Shown piece by piece: positions 48,930 to 60,000 of a stretch of DNA of 60,000 nucleotides. Source of the DNA: Polytrichum commune (lineage: Eukaryota; Streptophyta; Polytrichopsida; Polytrichales; Polytrichaceae). The notes below the pieces were generated by a model. It did not search any database and was not told where the DNA came from. It saw only the letters and a program-made list of their open reading frames with translations. The position numbers and the translations under genes are program-made. Every line of letters starts with the position of its first letter. Position 1 is the first letter of the stretch. The stretch spans positions 32,213,666-32,273,665 of the forward strand of contig OX485807.1 of NCBI GenBank assembly GCA_950295325.1, in the 5' to 3' direction.

Positions 48930-49165
48930 TCCCCTCATTTAGTTATGGTTATTGGAACTGCATGGTGTTGATTCCTTATTTGAATACATAGGTCCTCCCA
49001 ATTTTGTCCACTATTGAGAGTAGAGTAGTTAATAAAAATTGAGCACATAGTCCAATCTCTTTTAAACATGTTTATTTATGGTGTTTGTTCTTCGATCATC
49101 ACCTAACCACACGCCAATCAAATATAGGTGTCCAATTCACAAAAGTATCCAAATAACACTTGCGT
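48930..49165. repeat. Dispersed repeat family A, copy 2
   Basis: Matches copies at 26.44-26.65 kb and 56.69-56.91 kb through GAGCACATAGTCCAATCTC, CTTTTAAACATG, TCATCACCTAACCACA and CCAATCAAATATAGGTGTCC. It ends with AAGTATCCAAATAACACT, the inverse of the possible left end of copy 1. Confidence 0.7.
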
Positions 49166-49799
49166 ACCTTAGTCCAGTAAAAATGTTTTATCTAACCACC
49201 CAACATATGTAAATATATGAGTATATCTGTTTTACAATCCAAGCACCATCTTACACTCTTCTCCTCCACAAGGAAACAAACCTCAACACACACAGTCCAA
49301 TTCCCACACACACGTGCACATCAAACCAACAAGAAAACCCTACCCTCACCTACTTCACTCACCCTTCACTACAATTCTGTTGCTTCGAGATTAATGAAAC
49401 ATTCACACCAAGAAAAACTAGGGCTATGCGTAGCTACACACAACCATTTACTGAGATTGTGTGAGGTACTCTCCCAGTTGACAATATTGTCAATTATGAC
49501 AAAATCGGGCTAACCTAGCACATAAACAGAGGTCATCAAACGCAGGTTAAAGCCTAAAACCCACTGATAGGTTAAAATCCACAAGCATTACAGCTCTGTC
49601 AATGTCATTCTAAGCTTATTTTAAATCATTTGTTGTTATACTACCCAGGTCCTGGAAAACCTTCTTGAAATGGCCTCACTCCTAATACAAGATCAAAGAA
49701 ACCCCCCAGGTTGCAATGCTGCCATTTGCAAGTTCAAAGCTCAAGAAAAAGAAACACCCTGCAGAAGGTCAGAGAATCGAGCAAGCCATTGCAAACTAC
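49166..49799. other. Spacer with short ORFs only
   Basis: A plus-strand ORF at 49217-49513 (98 codons) is rich in Ser/Thr/His from CA-rich sequence and has no recognised domain. Another plus-strand stretch near 49650-49888 has an acceptor-like CAG before it but no further gene support. Confidence 0.4.
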
Positions 49800-50838
49800 T
49801 TATAACATATGCCTACCTCTTCTTCCTATTTGAATTTCCAAGATATGGAATGTGCGGTCATCAGGGTGAACAACTTCACAAAGGCTAGGAGCATCTGTTG
49901 CCAATGCCACTAGCTCCGAAATATCTAAATTTAATGGGTGACCAAAAATTCTTGCTAAAATTGCCCTCATTGCTAAGAATCTTCCCCTTACGGGTACTTC
50001 TGAATGTCTGATCATGTCCTTAGGGCTCTTAACCCAAAACTGGGTTAACCATCAGAAAACCCTCGGTGTTCACCATCTAATGGAATGTGAGCAAGTAAAA
50101 TCACTGCACAAACTTCTTGAAGTCGCTCTTAGTCATTGCCCTGCACATTGTAAACATGACAAAACTCGAATGCAAGATTGACTGACTTCTATTGCCACCA
50201 AGAAAGGAGGTTTTCCCCTATTTCTACTCTTTGAAGCTGTAGAAGCAGCTTTCTGAGAGGTAGCACTGGTCATTTTAGGCTCAATGGAGGCATGAATCTG
50301 AAGGTGAAGTGCTAATTTGGAACCCTGCAATTTTCTCTCAAAATTATCCAGGAGACGAGCTGATACTCAAAAAAATTCTTTAGCGTTTAAATCCAAAGTT
50401 TTTGAAGGAAGGAAAGCGTCAGTTCTGTGAGTGTGAAGAGATTTAGGAACAAACCCATGAAAATGTCGACAACCAAGGGTTATCGAATCCTCCATCGAAT
50501 CTCAAAATCCTCACAAAACACACAAGAAAATTCATAATTTGATTCAAAAACGGTCGACGTACCTCGTAGTTTCAGGAATTCCTCAATTCTGCTCCGCGTC
50601 GCCTCTCTCTCCGCTTGCGTCGCAACGATAACGAAGCACTTGTCCTTCCGGATGGCGTTGCTGAAATCTTTGTCCACCGTACATGCTACACCAGTCTCTT
50701 TCCTTGCATACCAGAGCCTGGAATCTTTGGAATACCTAGATATTGGCGTACAAAAGTTACATTTTAGAACTGACTGACACCAGAATTGGCCAGGGCTAGA
50801 TGTCCTGTTCTCAGGGCTGGGCCCCACCAATCTTACCT
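49800..50838 (-). CDS. Possible unrecognised minus-strand gene (low support)
   Basis: Not recognised. Three open stretches with non-AT-driven composition lie in order on the minus strand. 50838-50563 has a possible acceptor at its start (TTAG|GTAAGA), reads CFVIVATQAEREATRSRIEE and FLKLR, and stops at a good donor (GAG|GTACGT). 50330-50140 reads HASIEPKMTSATSQKAAS. 50015-49830 reads VRGRFLAMRAILARIFGHPL and DAPSLCEVVHPDDRTFHILE. I could not join them with consistent phases, and no start or stop codon is fixed. It could be a real spliced gene upstream of RRF, or chance. Confidence 0.3.
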
Positions 50839-51090
50839 AAGGTGAAAATGCAATTCTCTGGATTTATCTAGAATGTTCTCAAAGAAAAATCTCATGTCAT
50901 TGGTCCATGGGCAGTATACAGGACAAATCCATATGGAATTTAATTTACATGAAGAGATACACTTATTCAAATTATCAACAATTTCAAATGAATGTTAAGA
51001 CTTCTTACACATGCTATTGCTAAAGAATCTCACATTTGTTTACATGGGATGCTTGATTATTTCTTGAGAGCTTGACTTTAACCTTTATTA

Positions 51091-52033
51091 CCGTAGTTTA
51101 CTAGCAGGTTAGGCAACTTGCTGCCTAATATTTAATTAAAGTTCAAAAAGTAGGTTCGACACCTAAAAATAGTATATTCATATTTTCGGCAATTTTATCT
51201 TTAAAATTTTAAAAATTCGGCTTACATTCATTTTTAATTTTCTATTTCAACTTATATCTTATACATCTCTCTTGCTTTGAATGACAAGTAAGATGTGAGT
51301 GAAGAGTTGAGAATGCTCTGTGCTTTATGCAAGTAGAGTGGAGTTGTGTTCAACAATGCATATGGGATATGTAAACTTTGAGGTGAAGCACCTAGTTAGA
51401 CGTCATTTTTATAACACGCATAACTTTTGCATTGAGTCTTCAAATGACATAAAATTTGTTGGAGGTGAAAGATTACTTGATTTCTAAACTTTTCTTAGAC
51501 CAACAAAATTCCAAAAAAGTTGATCTTCTATGCACAAATGAGCTCCAAAAAACTGTTATGAACGCATTTTAATTTTTGATCTTTACACGGCTGCAATGTT
51601 TTGTCCATATCTTTTGCATAAAGACTTATTTTGACACAAAACTTGTTGGAGGTGGAAGAAGGATTGATTTCTCAACTTTTGTTAGTTGGACAAAATTCTA
51701 TAAAACTTCATCTTCTATGCTCAATTGGACTCCAAAAATTTGTGTACAACACATTTTGAAAAGCCTCGCCTAGAGTCTTGCTACTTCTTAACCCATATTC
51801 TTTGTGGACTAATGTACGTGAGCTTGATTACAAAAGGAGCACCTTCTCTCCTTCAAAATTCACATATGCTTCCATTGTAAGTAAAACTCTAGGGAGAAAT
51901 AAAAATTTCTTACTTTTAGGCAATTTTGAAAAATAATTAATTTTATGTTCGACAAAAAATGCCAATAATATTCCAAAATGTTAGGCATCTATTTTTAGAA
52001 TTATTTTGTGCCGAACCTGCTATTAAACTACGG
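51091..52033. mobile_element. 943-bp terminal-inverted-repeat element with internal duplication
   Basis: The ends CCGTAGTTTANTAGCAGGTT, continuing for GGCA after one mismatch, occur at 51091 and in inverse at 52033; both are flanked by TA. Inside, about 125 bp around TTTGTTGGAGGTGAAAG (51449-51572) recurs diverged at about 51634-51760. A short hairpin (TTAGGCA and TGCCTAA) lies just inside the left end, followed by a second copy of the GGTTCGRCA end motif. It has no transposase ORF and fits a non-autonomous element with TA target duplication. Confidence 0.75.
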
Positions 52034-52756
52034 TACTATCTTTCCTCTCCAATCGTTTACCAATTGCATAATAGAATATCATACCAATTTGTATTTGAAG
52101 CATGACTACAGTCCTACCTCTTCAATATGACACCTTTGGGAATTATCAAGGTGTCACATATTCAATAGTATGACAATTTGGACCTCTTTGTCATAATAAC
52201 GAGGTATTCCATAAAAACATACACTATATACTTTTGCATATGAAAAATAAATATTCCTTCAAATGTCTTTACAAATGTGCAATTTTCTCATGAAATCTTT
52301 ATGGACTTGAAGAAGGAATCAATAATCCACCAATCTTTCCACTTCAAATCAGCAACAAATCTCTTATTGAGCTTCTTCGACATGGCCTACAATTTCATTA
52401 TGTTCACAAGAGTAATCTTCAATGAGTTGCCCATCAAAAATGTAGCTAACAGTTGAGCATGATGTTGAGCATATGCCGGTTGCACGATAGGTGGAGGTCT
52501 CTCATCAACGTCTCAAGAACCCAAGGCTAAAGGCTTTGCATCAAGGTCAAAACTAGGTGGCTATATTCTTTGTCCCAAGGCCAGATCAACCAACTATGAC
52601 ATGCAATATCTAGCTTCCATGATGTCTTCACCTTTCATTATCATAATATCTACAAATGGCATCTCATTCTGTCCCGGTTGCAATTTTGATATGACGAGTG
52701 CCATATATTTGGACCCCTTGGTCAATCTTGATTTTTCTTGTTGATCCTCATTAGCA
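52034..52756. other. Spacer, no gene supported
   Basis: On the minus strand a short open stretch at about 52610-52750 reads RLTKGSKYMALVISKL and then MPFVDIMIMKGEDIM before a stop. It looks like decayed coding DNA of unknown family. Confidence 0.3.
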
Positions 52757-52833
52757 AAGTAGTAGTAATAATAATAATAATAATAATATACTAAATGTTA
52801 TTTTGAATTATTATTATTATTATTATTATTAAC
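52757..52833. repeat. Paired AAT and ATT microsatellites forming an inverted repeat
   Basis: An AGT/AAT run at about 52759-52789 is followed 17 bp later by an ATT run at about 52807-52831, so the two can pair as a long hairpin. Confidence 0.85.
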
Positions 52834-55800
52834 ATGATTGTGGATGAAAAAAAATGAATAATTTCAATGAACAAAATTGAATATCTTGACAAAAATGGAG
52901 TCTTTTAAATTAAATGGAATTCTTAAACAAAACTTGAGATCTTAGTATAACATAGATTTTAAATGAAATTGCCATGGGGTCTAGTTGTCAATGAAAAAAT
53001 CTCATGTGATGCATGCACATTACATAACAAATCCGTGTGGAATATTCATGTGTGCATGCAAGGCATGACAATGTATGTAAGAGGACAAGTTTGAAAGGTC
53101 AGCCAATATGGAAGATATGGAAGATCAATTATGAATCATTTTGGGAGGGCAAATTCATCTTGTGGATGAATTTGTGGCTGAAAAAAAACAATCATACAAT
53201 AACAATGTAAATCAAAAGTGATAAAAGATATTTATAAAAATAAATAAATTACAAATAAAATGTGAAGGCTTGACATGTAAAATCAAATAAAAGTAAAAAA
53301 ATAATTTGATGAAAAATAATTGATGAATGGAAGGCATTTTTGCATGGAATTTGTGAATGGAAAGAAACTAATCATTCAAAAATGTAGATAAAAGGTTAAA
53401 AGGAGAAAAATAAATAAATCTAGAGCTCCCTTCTTTGGCCATGGGGTTCTAGTCAACTAAAGTAAAGTGGCTATGGTGAAACATTGTAGGTCACACCAAT
53501 AACAATTAAAATTCACACTAAAAACATTAGGGATAATATTGTGGGTGCCCATTATATACCAACCTGCACTATATGACATTGGAGGTCCAAGAAACAAATG
53601 ATGATATACCTTTTGAATCTTGCTCTTTTTTCACATACAAAGCAATCCATCTTGCAAAGTTGTTCATTCTCTTCTTTTTTAAGGACAACAAGACTGCCTT
53701 CAAAAATCTAACCATTTGACGGCAATGATCATTCAAAGATTAGCTGCATATACCTTCAAAAGCCATCTTCATGTTGATCATTTTATGTTTCATGCCTCGA
53801 TTCTTGAACTCATGAAGTGGTTTCTGCTTGTTGGATTCGCATTCTCAATTGGTTTCAATTAACACCTTACCCATAACTAGATTTCAAAATATGAGAACAT
53901 AGTGAGTGGTTGAAGATTCAATATAGTGTGCATAGTGTGTCTAACCCTTCGAAATGGTAATTAGTTTAGTATATTATGATAGCGCCAAAATGATTTTCTT
54001 TCGCTAATTCAACTCCATAAAGAGAAAGAGACGACACCAATCTAGTGGTTGGCTTGAATGAGGGATGCTTCACATTGATCATAGCAGCGAGCTAGTATGT
54101 GAGCTCCAAGCAAGTTTATTGAGCAAGGCTTTGGGACCCATGCTACCGACTCCATGATTCTATCAAAGACTCCTAATTGGTTTGGTAGGATTCAGTTGGA
54201 GGAATGAACCGCGCACAAGTTAAGATTATCATAACATGAAAATTATTAACTTTATTCAAGTTGGCTCCATAATTAGTGTTGGAGATTGCAAATTAGGTTG
54301 GCATGGTTTGGTTGGATGGATTAAACACAAACGTTTCCACAAGATTGGTATGTGGAGTTGGAAGTCCCCACAATAGGCACACGTATCTAAGTGCCAATGG
54401 TATGAAACTCTAGCTACAAAGTTCACATCGTGCATCTTCATTTTGATTCATACGTAGAGGCATTTTACACCTAGGGTAGAGGGTGCTAAATTCATCATTG
54501 TAAGCGTTGAGTATAGCTACCATTAAAAATATTGTTGAGTTCTCAATGTTTTCTTGTTCCAAATTGAAAAGGATTCCAATGCACCAAACACATGCCTTTG
54601 GAATCCATTAAAAAAACTACAAGAGTTCAAAGCTTCATTGTTAGATTATCCAAAACTGTCAAGGGACCGCAATGTCGAGGTGGTGAACATTCTCAGGATT
54701 AGAATGTACATATTGTGCAAGTGCTCATGATGTTGGTTATGAGGAGCCTTGTCGAGCTTTAAGAATCATTCATGGTCAAAGAATGCAAATTTGTAGAAAT
54801 CACAATTGTTTTTATCATAACGTTATTCAGCTACAAGGGTGTGCTCCATTCTATAATTAACATTTGATATGGGCCTCTGCTATCTTTCCTTCATGGGGAA
54901 AAACTTAGAAATAGGAAGAAATCCACACCGGTACAAATAGTGAATTTTGCCAACATGAATGGTATGAATATTACGAACATTGTCGGTATTTTCAACAATA
55001 TTTTTGCTAGGAATGATATTTTCGGTAAAGAATATGGGGATGAAGAATAATTCTTTTGAATAATGCTAGCAATATAATTCCACCCAAATCTCCAAGTGTC
55101 CTACTAAATGTACGAATAGTAAACATGAATTCCAACTTATTTGGGGATCCCACATAATACAATCGACATATTCTAGGGTCATGAAACCAACCTTCATTGC
55201 TGAATAATGTTATTTCCCTCCCACTAGGGCTCGGGGAGAACTGGTGGTTAGTTACAGATGAACCGGTTGAGTTTGAAAAATAACCAGTTGAAGTTGGAGA
55301 CTTTGGAAGAATTACTAATCATTTTAGAGGAATCTATAGAAGAATATACCTCAAATGAATGAAAGCAAAACCGGAAGATGTCAACATGTAACCAATTAGA
55401 TTTAGAATGACTAGGATCTTGACCAACTATCCCAACTTCCCACCTCTTGAAGATAGATTAAACAACACTATAAGGTGACCATGATATCCTCCACTCTAGC
55501 TACCATAAACACACATGAATATTTTTACTTGATAGTGTCCGGGCCATTGGATCTAGAGAACTATATGTGGTCTCCTCATACGATGTTCTATTGGCACATT
55601 TTTTTGTGTTATATGTGCCGATTTGCCCTCGCTTCTTATGGTAACAAAATGGGGAATCATTATGTTTTCTATGGTAGATTTAATTGGTCTAGGTGTAGTA
55701 CACCACCCCTATCCATCCATTCGTCATACTAGCAATATTTGTTGGTCACCCTAAAAGATGAAACGTTTGTGCCCCATAAAACAACCGATCGAAGATATCT

Positions 55801-56100
55801 TGAAGGGAGCTATGACTGATTGTCCCAGTTAGTGTGTGTTACTATTTGGATTTACGGAGTGCAATAACGTCTTACTTGTGAGTTCAATTGGTTGTTTGGA
55901 CATTATAGAATATAAGTGACTTTGTTTGGTAAAATGTTACATTCTTGTTAAATAGTTATAGCACCTCGTAAACTCTGAATAGTACACGTATTAATTGGGA
56001 TAACCATTGTGTAGCCTCTACTAGTCACATTCCACATGCAATTTCACAAATATGACGATTATAATATATATAGAAAATGATAACACAACAACGTAATTGT
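52834..56100. other. Intergenic AT-rich DNA, decayed repeats
   Basis: No gene is supported over 3.2 kb. A 56-codon open stretch on the minus strand at about 53564-53735 (CRQMVRFLKAVLLSLKKKRM, then NNFARWIALYVKKEQDS) resembles degraded protein-coding DNA and may belong with the stretch at 52.6-52.75 kb. ORFs at 54256-54441 and 55475-55732 show nothing recognisable. Confidence 0.4.
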
Positions 56101-56301
56101 GTTGGTCTGAGACGACTTTAAACTAACAGATGATGGTGGAGAGATACCCAAATCTCATGAAAGAGGTTGGCGGGTCGATTCCGGCTGTGAAATTTCCTCT
56201 CTACTTGACAGAATACTTGCCAAGTGGTGAACTGCCTCTTGTGCTTTGGCGCTAGCATGTCGGCCTTCTGTCTCAAAAAGAAAAAGAAAAAGAAAAAGAT
56301 T
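56101..56301 (+). mobile_element. SINE-like element, copy 1
   Basis: About 200 bp that match, in inverse, 59483-59672. It contains GGGTCGATTCC at 56172-56182, close to the tRNA promoter box B (GGTTCGANTCC), and an upstream GATGGTGGAGAGATAC that could be a weak box A. It ends with an A-rich tail (CAAAAAGAAAAAGAAAAAG). A tRNA-like head, no ORF and an A-rich tail fit a SINE. Confidence 0.6.
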
Positions 56302-56689
56302 GTGTTTGTAGAGTGCTCACATGTATCCTATACATGCATTAGATAGTCCTTGGTTGCAAATATGACCTTTGTCCTACTTGCCCACTTCTTTTAGAAACAA
56401 AACATAATGAAAAAGAGAAGGAATATGACTCCAATGTTGCCACTAGTGTGAATCATCATGTTGCTTCAATCTTGAGTTTGTCTAAACTTGTCTTTAATCC
56501 CCAAATGGACATTAGGAAAGTTGGAGGGCCCCCGATGACTACTCTTTCCTTTCAAAGGTGGTCACCTTGAACGGGCGCAAAGAAGCCAACCAGCACCTAT
56601 CTCCATGAAGGGCAAGGAACATAACACATTACTAGGAGCAAATTGTTAGCAATCCAAATCAAGGCCATAGTTGTTGTCCATGTTGTTTC

Positions 56690-56912
56690 CGGAGCTCGTA
56701 GAATATATTATTGATTATCAACATAAGGATTCTCGTGCTCATTAAATGTTCATATGTATATATATCATAAACCCTTCAACCCAAACATGCGATTGTTGAG
56801 CCTAGAATGGTCATTGTGTTTTGAACACAAACTCCAATCTCTTTTAAACAAGTGTCTTTTCTATATTCATTCTTGGAGCCACACCAAACCACATACCATT
56901 AAAATACATAAA
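56690..56912. repeat. Dispersed repeat family A, copy 3
   Basis: Shares GAGCCTAGAATGGTCATTG, AACTCCAATCTCTTTTAAAC and AACCACATACCATTAAAATA with the copies near 26.5 kb and 49.05 kb. The right end is degraded beyond about 56912. Confidence 0.7.
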
Positions 56913-57868
56913 CCTTCTAAAGAAAAGTAATTGAGTAAGAGTTGTCTACCATGTGACAAGGGTAAGGCATGCCCAAAAGTGCTCCAATCCTATTCATCAT
57001 GATTAAGGTGAGAAAATAGAGAGAAAGGTGACATAGGTGAGAGACTTCTTACATTTGATAATAAACTTATGCCATACCCATACTCATGGTGGGCATAGCC
57101 AATGGATGACTCCCACCAGCAAGGGCCACTTTCTTGTTCACTTTTAGCCAATGAACATGATAAATGTGTTTGCCACTTGTAGAAAAATCCATTTGTTACA
57201 AGACAAGTACCCTTCAACGGCTGCTCCTAACTTTTGGCTTTGCTACACATCAAGTCATTTTGAACAATTGGTGACTACGTTATGATCGATGTCATCAAAA
57301 GCATTTTGAAGACGTACGATTTAGCAATGAAATCTCAAAGTCCATAATTGGGATGATTCATTTATGTTGTACAAGGGGCCCGGTAACAAGTAGTGCAAGT
57401 GATGTCAAGTGTTTGACTTCACAAATGTTCTAGACGACGGAGTTTCCGTTATTTGCATGCGGACTTGTGGTTTGAAGTGTATACAAAGTAGTGTGTAGCA
57501 AATAACATTATTCAACCATATGGGTCAGTTCCATGACCTTGGAATATGTCAATTATATTCATGGGTTCCTCGAACAAATTAGGAATATGCTCTTATTATT
57601 CATACACTCATGCTAAATTTGGAAGTTTGGATGGAGTTATACTCCTGAAATTATGTGCATGAATTATTGCAGACCTTGGACAACTAACCAACTAATTCAA
57701 TTACTAGTTAACTAATTGCCTTTCGTATCTATAGTTGTTCGCGATTCGACCTGCCAAAAAATGTAACTAACTAGAGTTGTTCTAAATTTGGTCTGCCAAA
57801 TAGTCCAGTTAATTAAAGTTGAGCGCAATCTAGTTGGCTACTACATAACTTAATCCCATTGCACATTA
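56913..57868. other. Intergenic DNA
   Basis: No gene supported; the 75-codon minus-strand ORF at 56990-57217 has no recognised features. From about 57705 there are diverged units of a roughly 50-bp motif (AGTTAAYTA, then GTTGTTC), which recurs near 58.2 kb. Confidence 0.4.
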
Positions 57869-57943
57869 AGGGTTAGTTTCCATGAAGGCTCTACATTCTC
57901 GCTAGAATCTAGTGGGCGAGCAGTCTACATGGAAACTAACCCT
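57869..57943. repeat. 75-bp foldback
   Basis: Perfect 16-bp arms AGGGTTAGTTTCCATG (57869-57884) and CATGGAAACTAACCCT (57928-57943) enclose a partly self-complementary 43-bp middle with CTCGC and GCGAG. It may be a very small foldback element or a structured transcript. Confidence 0.85.
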
Positions 57944-59482
57944 AACTTGACCAAGTCACCCTCTTCATGCACCAACACTCAATCGATCCACAATATCATG
58001 CTCATAATCAGTTGGTTCACCTGCAATCTAGTTGTTTTATGCATTTACACTTACCGATCAAACTCGTTCATGCCATTAGCCATCCTAGCTACTTGAAACT
58101 TCTTCACCACACACACACACACACACACACACACTCATTTAGCATCTTTGATGAAGCAACATTCTTCGGTGTGGAATGATCAATTGTTTTAAAATTTTCT
58201 AGTTAATTATAGTTGTTCTTCAAATTGGTTTGAAATTTTCCTAGTTAACTATAGTTGTTCCCTAAAATGTATTGAAAAAGAAGACAAAAACATCCATTGT
58301 ATCTTATTAGATTTCACCATTTGTCCTATTTTGCCTTTTAAAAGGTCAGTTGACACCAAACTACATTGTTTATGGTAAATAAAGTGGTGTACTTGTACTA
58401 TGATTTATCCTTCAATGCCCTACGGTGTGGTCCACAATACACACCATCACACATTGAAATGGTGTGAAATTTTATACTTGATAGAATTGCTTCTTTTGCT
58501 CCGATCTCTCCACATACTCATCCCACCAAGAGGGCCTTTGATAGAAATCTGATTGTTTCATAAGATATTATAGTTTATTTTATTCATAGTTTTAGATCAA
58601 CAACATTTAACATGGATTTTGGGGGACAACGGTGATTTTTTTTCATTTAGTCAAGTCTATGTGTGGAAATAGATTTGTAGTTGCCAAAGTAAGACGGGTC
58701 TACATTGAATCTCATTTTACTGGAAGTCTTTCAAGTGCACATTTTTTGTCATTCAATAATAATATTATAACCTACAATGTAGATCTTCGATGCTATATAT
58801 TGCGGGTGGAATATATTGTGCGTCAACATTAATACCCCCATTATTGTCAGTGTTGGTTTCCTCGTTTATAGTGTGGTTCACAATGTTTACCAAACACAAA
58901 GCACTTGTTCAGTATAGAAAGAGTGCATCCACCCTCATGGGCTTGAAGCTATTCTTGCAATAAGTGATAGTTCATACAAGCCCTCACACAAATACTAGAG
59001 CTAGTTTTCACTTGGTTTACAAGAGTGAAAATACATTAAACATGAAGTCAAACATACGTTTATACACAATTTTTTGTTCATAACAGTGTTATGTGGGACT
59101 GACAATATTATACGAATTATTCCCATATATTCCCATATTAGGTCCATATTTGTGGAATATCCCATGGAATATTGTAAGTCCCATAAAACATTGTTATGAA
59201 TCTAAATGTTCAAAGTGACGGCGTGTGTATTTAAATAATAGGTATTCGTATGACCCCTTTACATGATCATCAAGGATCCTAAGTCACGTAGATGTGAACA
59301 TACTTGCATACAAAATTGATATAGATTTGGAGGTCTTTCTTGTTACATTCATGTTTCAGTCAAAGCCTATCCACAAATCATTGTTCAATGAGGACTTCAC
59401 CACCCATTGTTAGGCGGAACCTCTCAGGTGTGTATCACTTGGGATCGATCTGGTTGTGGATATTTACTATTCTTGGTTGTTT
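57944..59482. other. Intergenic DNA with a CA microsatellite
   Basis: A (CA)n run of about 24 bp lies at about 58110-58133. Two copies of a TTTTCTAGTTAA-TATAGTTGTTC unit lie at about 58190-58260. No gene is supported. Confidence 0.45.
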
Positions 59483-59672
59483 TGTATTTGTTTTTGGAGA
59501 TAGCATGCCAACAGGTCAGCGCAAAAGCACAGGAGGCAATTGACCACCTGGTAAGATTTCCGTCAAGTACAGAGGAGATTTCACATGTGGGAATCGAGCT
59601 GCCAACCTCTTCCTTGAGATTTGGGTATCTCTCCACCATCATCCGGTAGTTTAGGGTTGTCTCAGACCCATT
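59483..59672 (-). mobile_element. SINE-like element, copy 2 (inverted)
   Basis: Reverse-complement match to 56101-56301: TGATGGTGGAGAGATACCCA, AATCTCA, GAGGTTGGC, CTCGATTCC, TACTTGAC and GCCTCYTGTGCTTT. Read on the minus strand it also runs into an A-rich tail (complement of about 59480-59505), as expected if both copies inserted independently. Confidence 0.6.
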
Positions 59673-59869
59673 ATTCTTGGTTGTTAACAACTACACAAAA
59701 TAGTCTTGATATTATGGGCCACATTTATTGGCTTTGTCTGTAGGACAGAGGCTATGCATCAACTTCTTCATTTCAAGAGCAAATTTCCTAACCACTTTGT
59801 GTTCACACTTGGACGTTACTTGTTGTTGTTATTTTGGTCCACTTTATTTAATGTGGATGTTAACTATAA

Positions 59870-59962
59870 TTATATATGTATATGTGTGTATGTGTATGTG
59901 TATGTGTACGTCTATGTGTGTATGTCTATGTCTATGTCTATGTCTATGTGTGTATGTATGTG
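59870..59962. repeat. TATG/TGTC-type microsatellite
   Basis: A stretch of TATGTG, TATGTC and TGTATG units just before the right edge. The ORFs read across it are repeat artefacts. Confidence 0.9.
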
Positions 59963-60000
59963 TATATATAGAACTATAATTGCTCCCTAAAATGCATTGA

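Noticed and set aside
56160-56190. Functional tRNA gene from the GGGTCGATTCC motif
   Set aside because: No acceptor stem, D arm or anticodon stem can be folded around it; a SINE-type remnant fits better.
57869-57943. Interstitial telomere repeat
   Set aside because: Only one AGGGTTAG occurs per arm; there is no tandem TTTAGGG run.
59706-59990. ORFs of VCVYVYVY and SMSMSM type
   Set aside because: They are translations of the TATG/TGTC microsatellite.

Overview
This is a plant nuclear segment. It is AT-rich with GC-richer patches, its genes carry many GT-AG introns, and it holds a chloroplast-type ribosome recycling factor with a transit-like N-terminus and a homologue of the plant CABIN1 histone-chaperone subunit. 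The species cannot be fixed from sequence. A Plavaka-type transposase (a family best known from fungi) and a patatin-like protein that keeps its catalytic serine would suit a non-flowering land plant, but this is inference.

Layout. 84-10915 (minus): most of a CABIN1-like gene, 16 exons resolved, 3' end beyond the left edge; its CpG-richer promoter/leader lies at about 10.9-12.1 kb. 15.7-17.6 kb (minus): a multi-exon gene of unknown function, followed 3' by a 46-bp satellite. 18.25-22.84 kb (plus): a captured fragment of a BRWD/PHIP-type WD40 gene followed directly by a broken, intron-containing Plavaka-like transposase. 23-30 kb: repeat-rich DNA with several small inverted-repeat elements and an unusual array of short hairpins. 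30173-37512 (plus): a complete patatin-like phospholipase gene, eight exons, with tandem duplications in three introns, one of which repeats the end of exon 2 with its splice donor. 38-42 kb: CACTA-like miniature elements, a GC-rich block and a hAT transposase remnant. 42450-43406 (plus): an intronless TatD-family nuclease. 44852-48697 (minus): the complete chloroplast ribosome recycling factor gene, eleven exons. 49.8-50.8 kb: a possible unrecognised minus-strand gene. 51-60 kb: repeats only, including a 943-bp terminal-inverted-repeat element and an inverted pair of SINE-like copies.

The host genes are unrelated housekeeping functions (chromatin assembly, lipid hydrolysis, DNA metabolism, plastid translation) and show no operon-like logic. 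The interest lies in the mobile DNA: the Plavaka/WD40 composite, a family of miniature elements with CACTA-TAGTG ends, the hairpin array, and the serial tandem duplications inside the patatin introns. Exon boundaries were placed by hand from splice signals and reading-frame continuity; phases agree throughout the CABIN1, patatin and RRF models.
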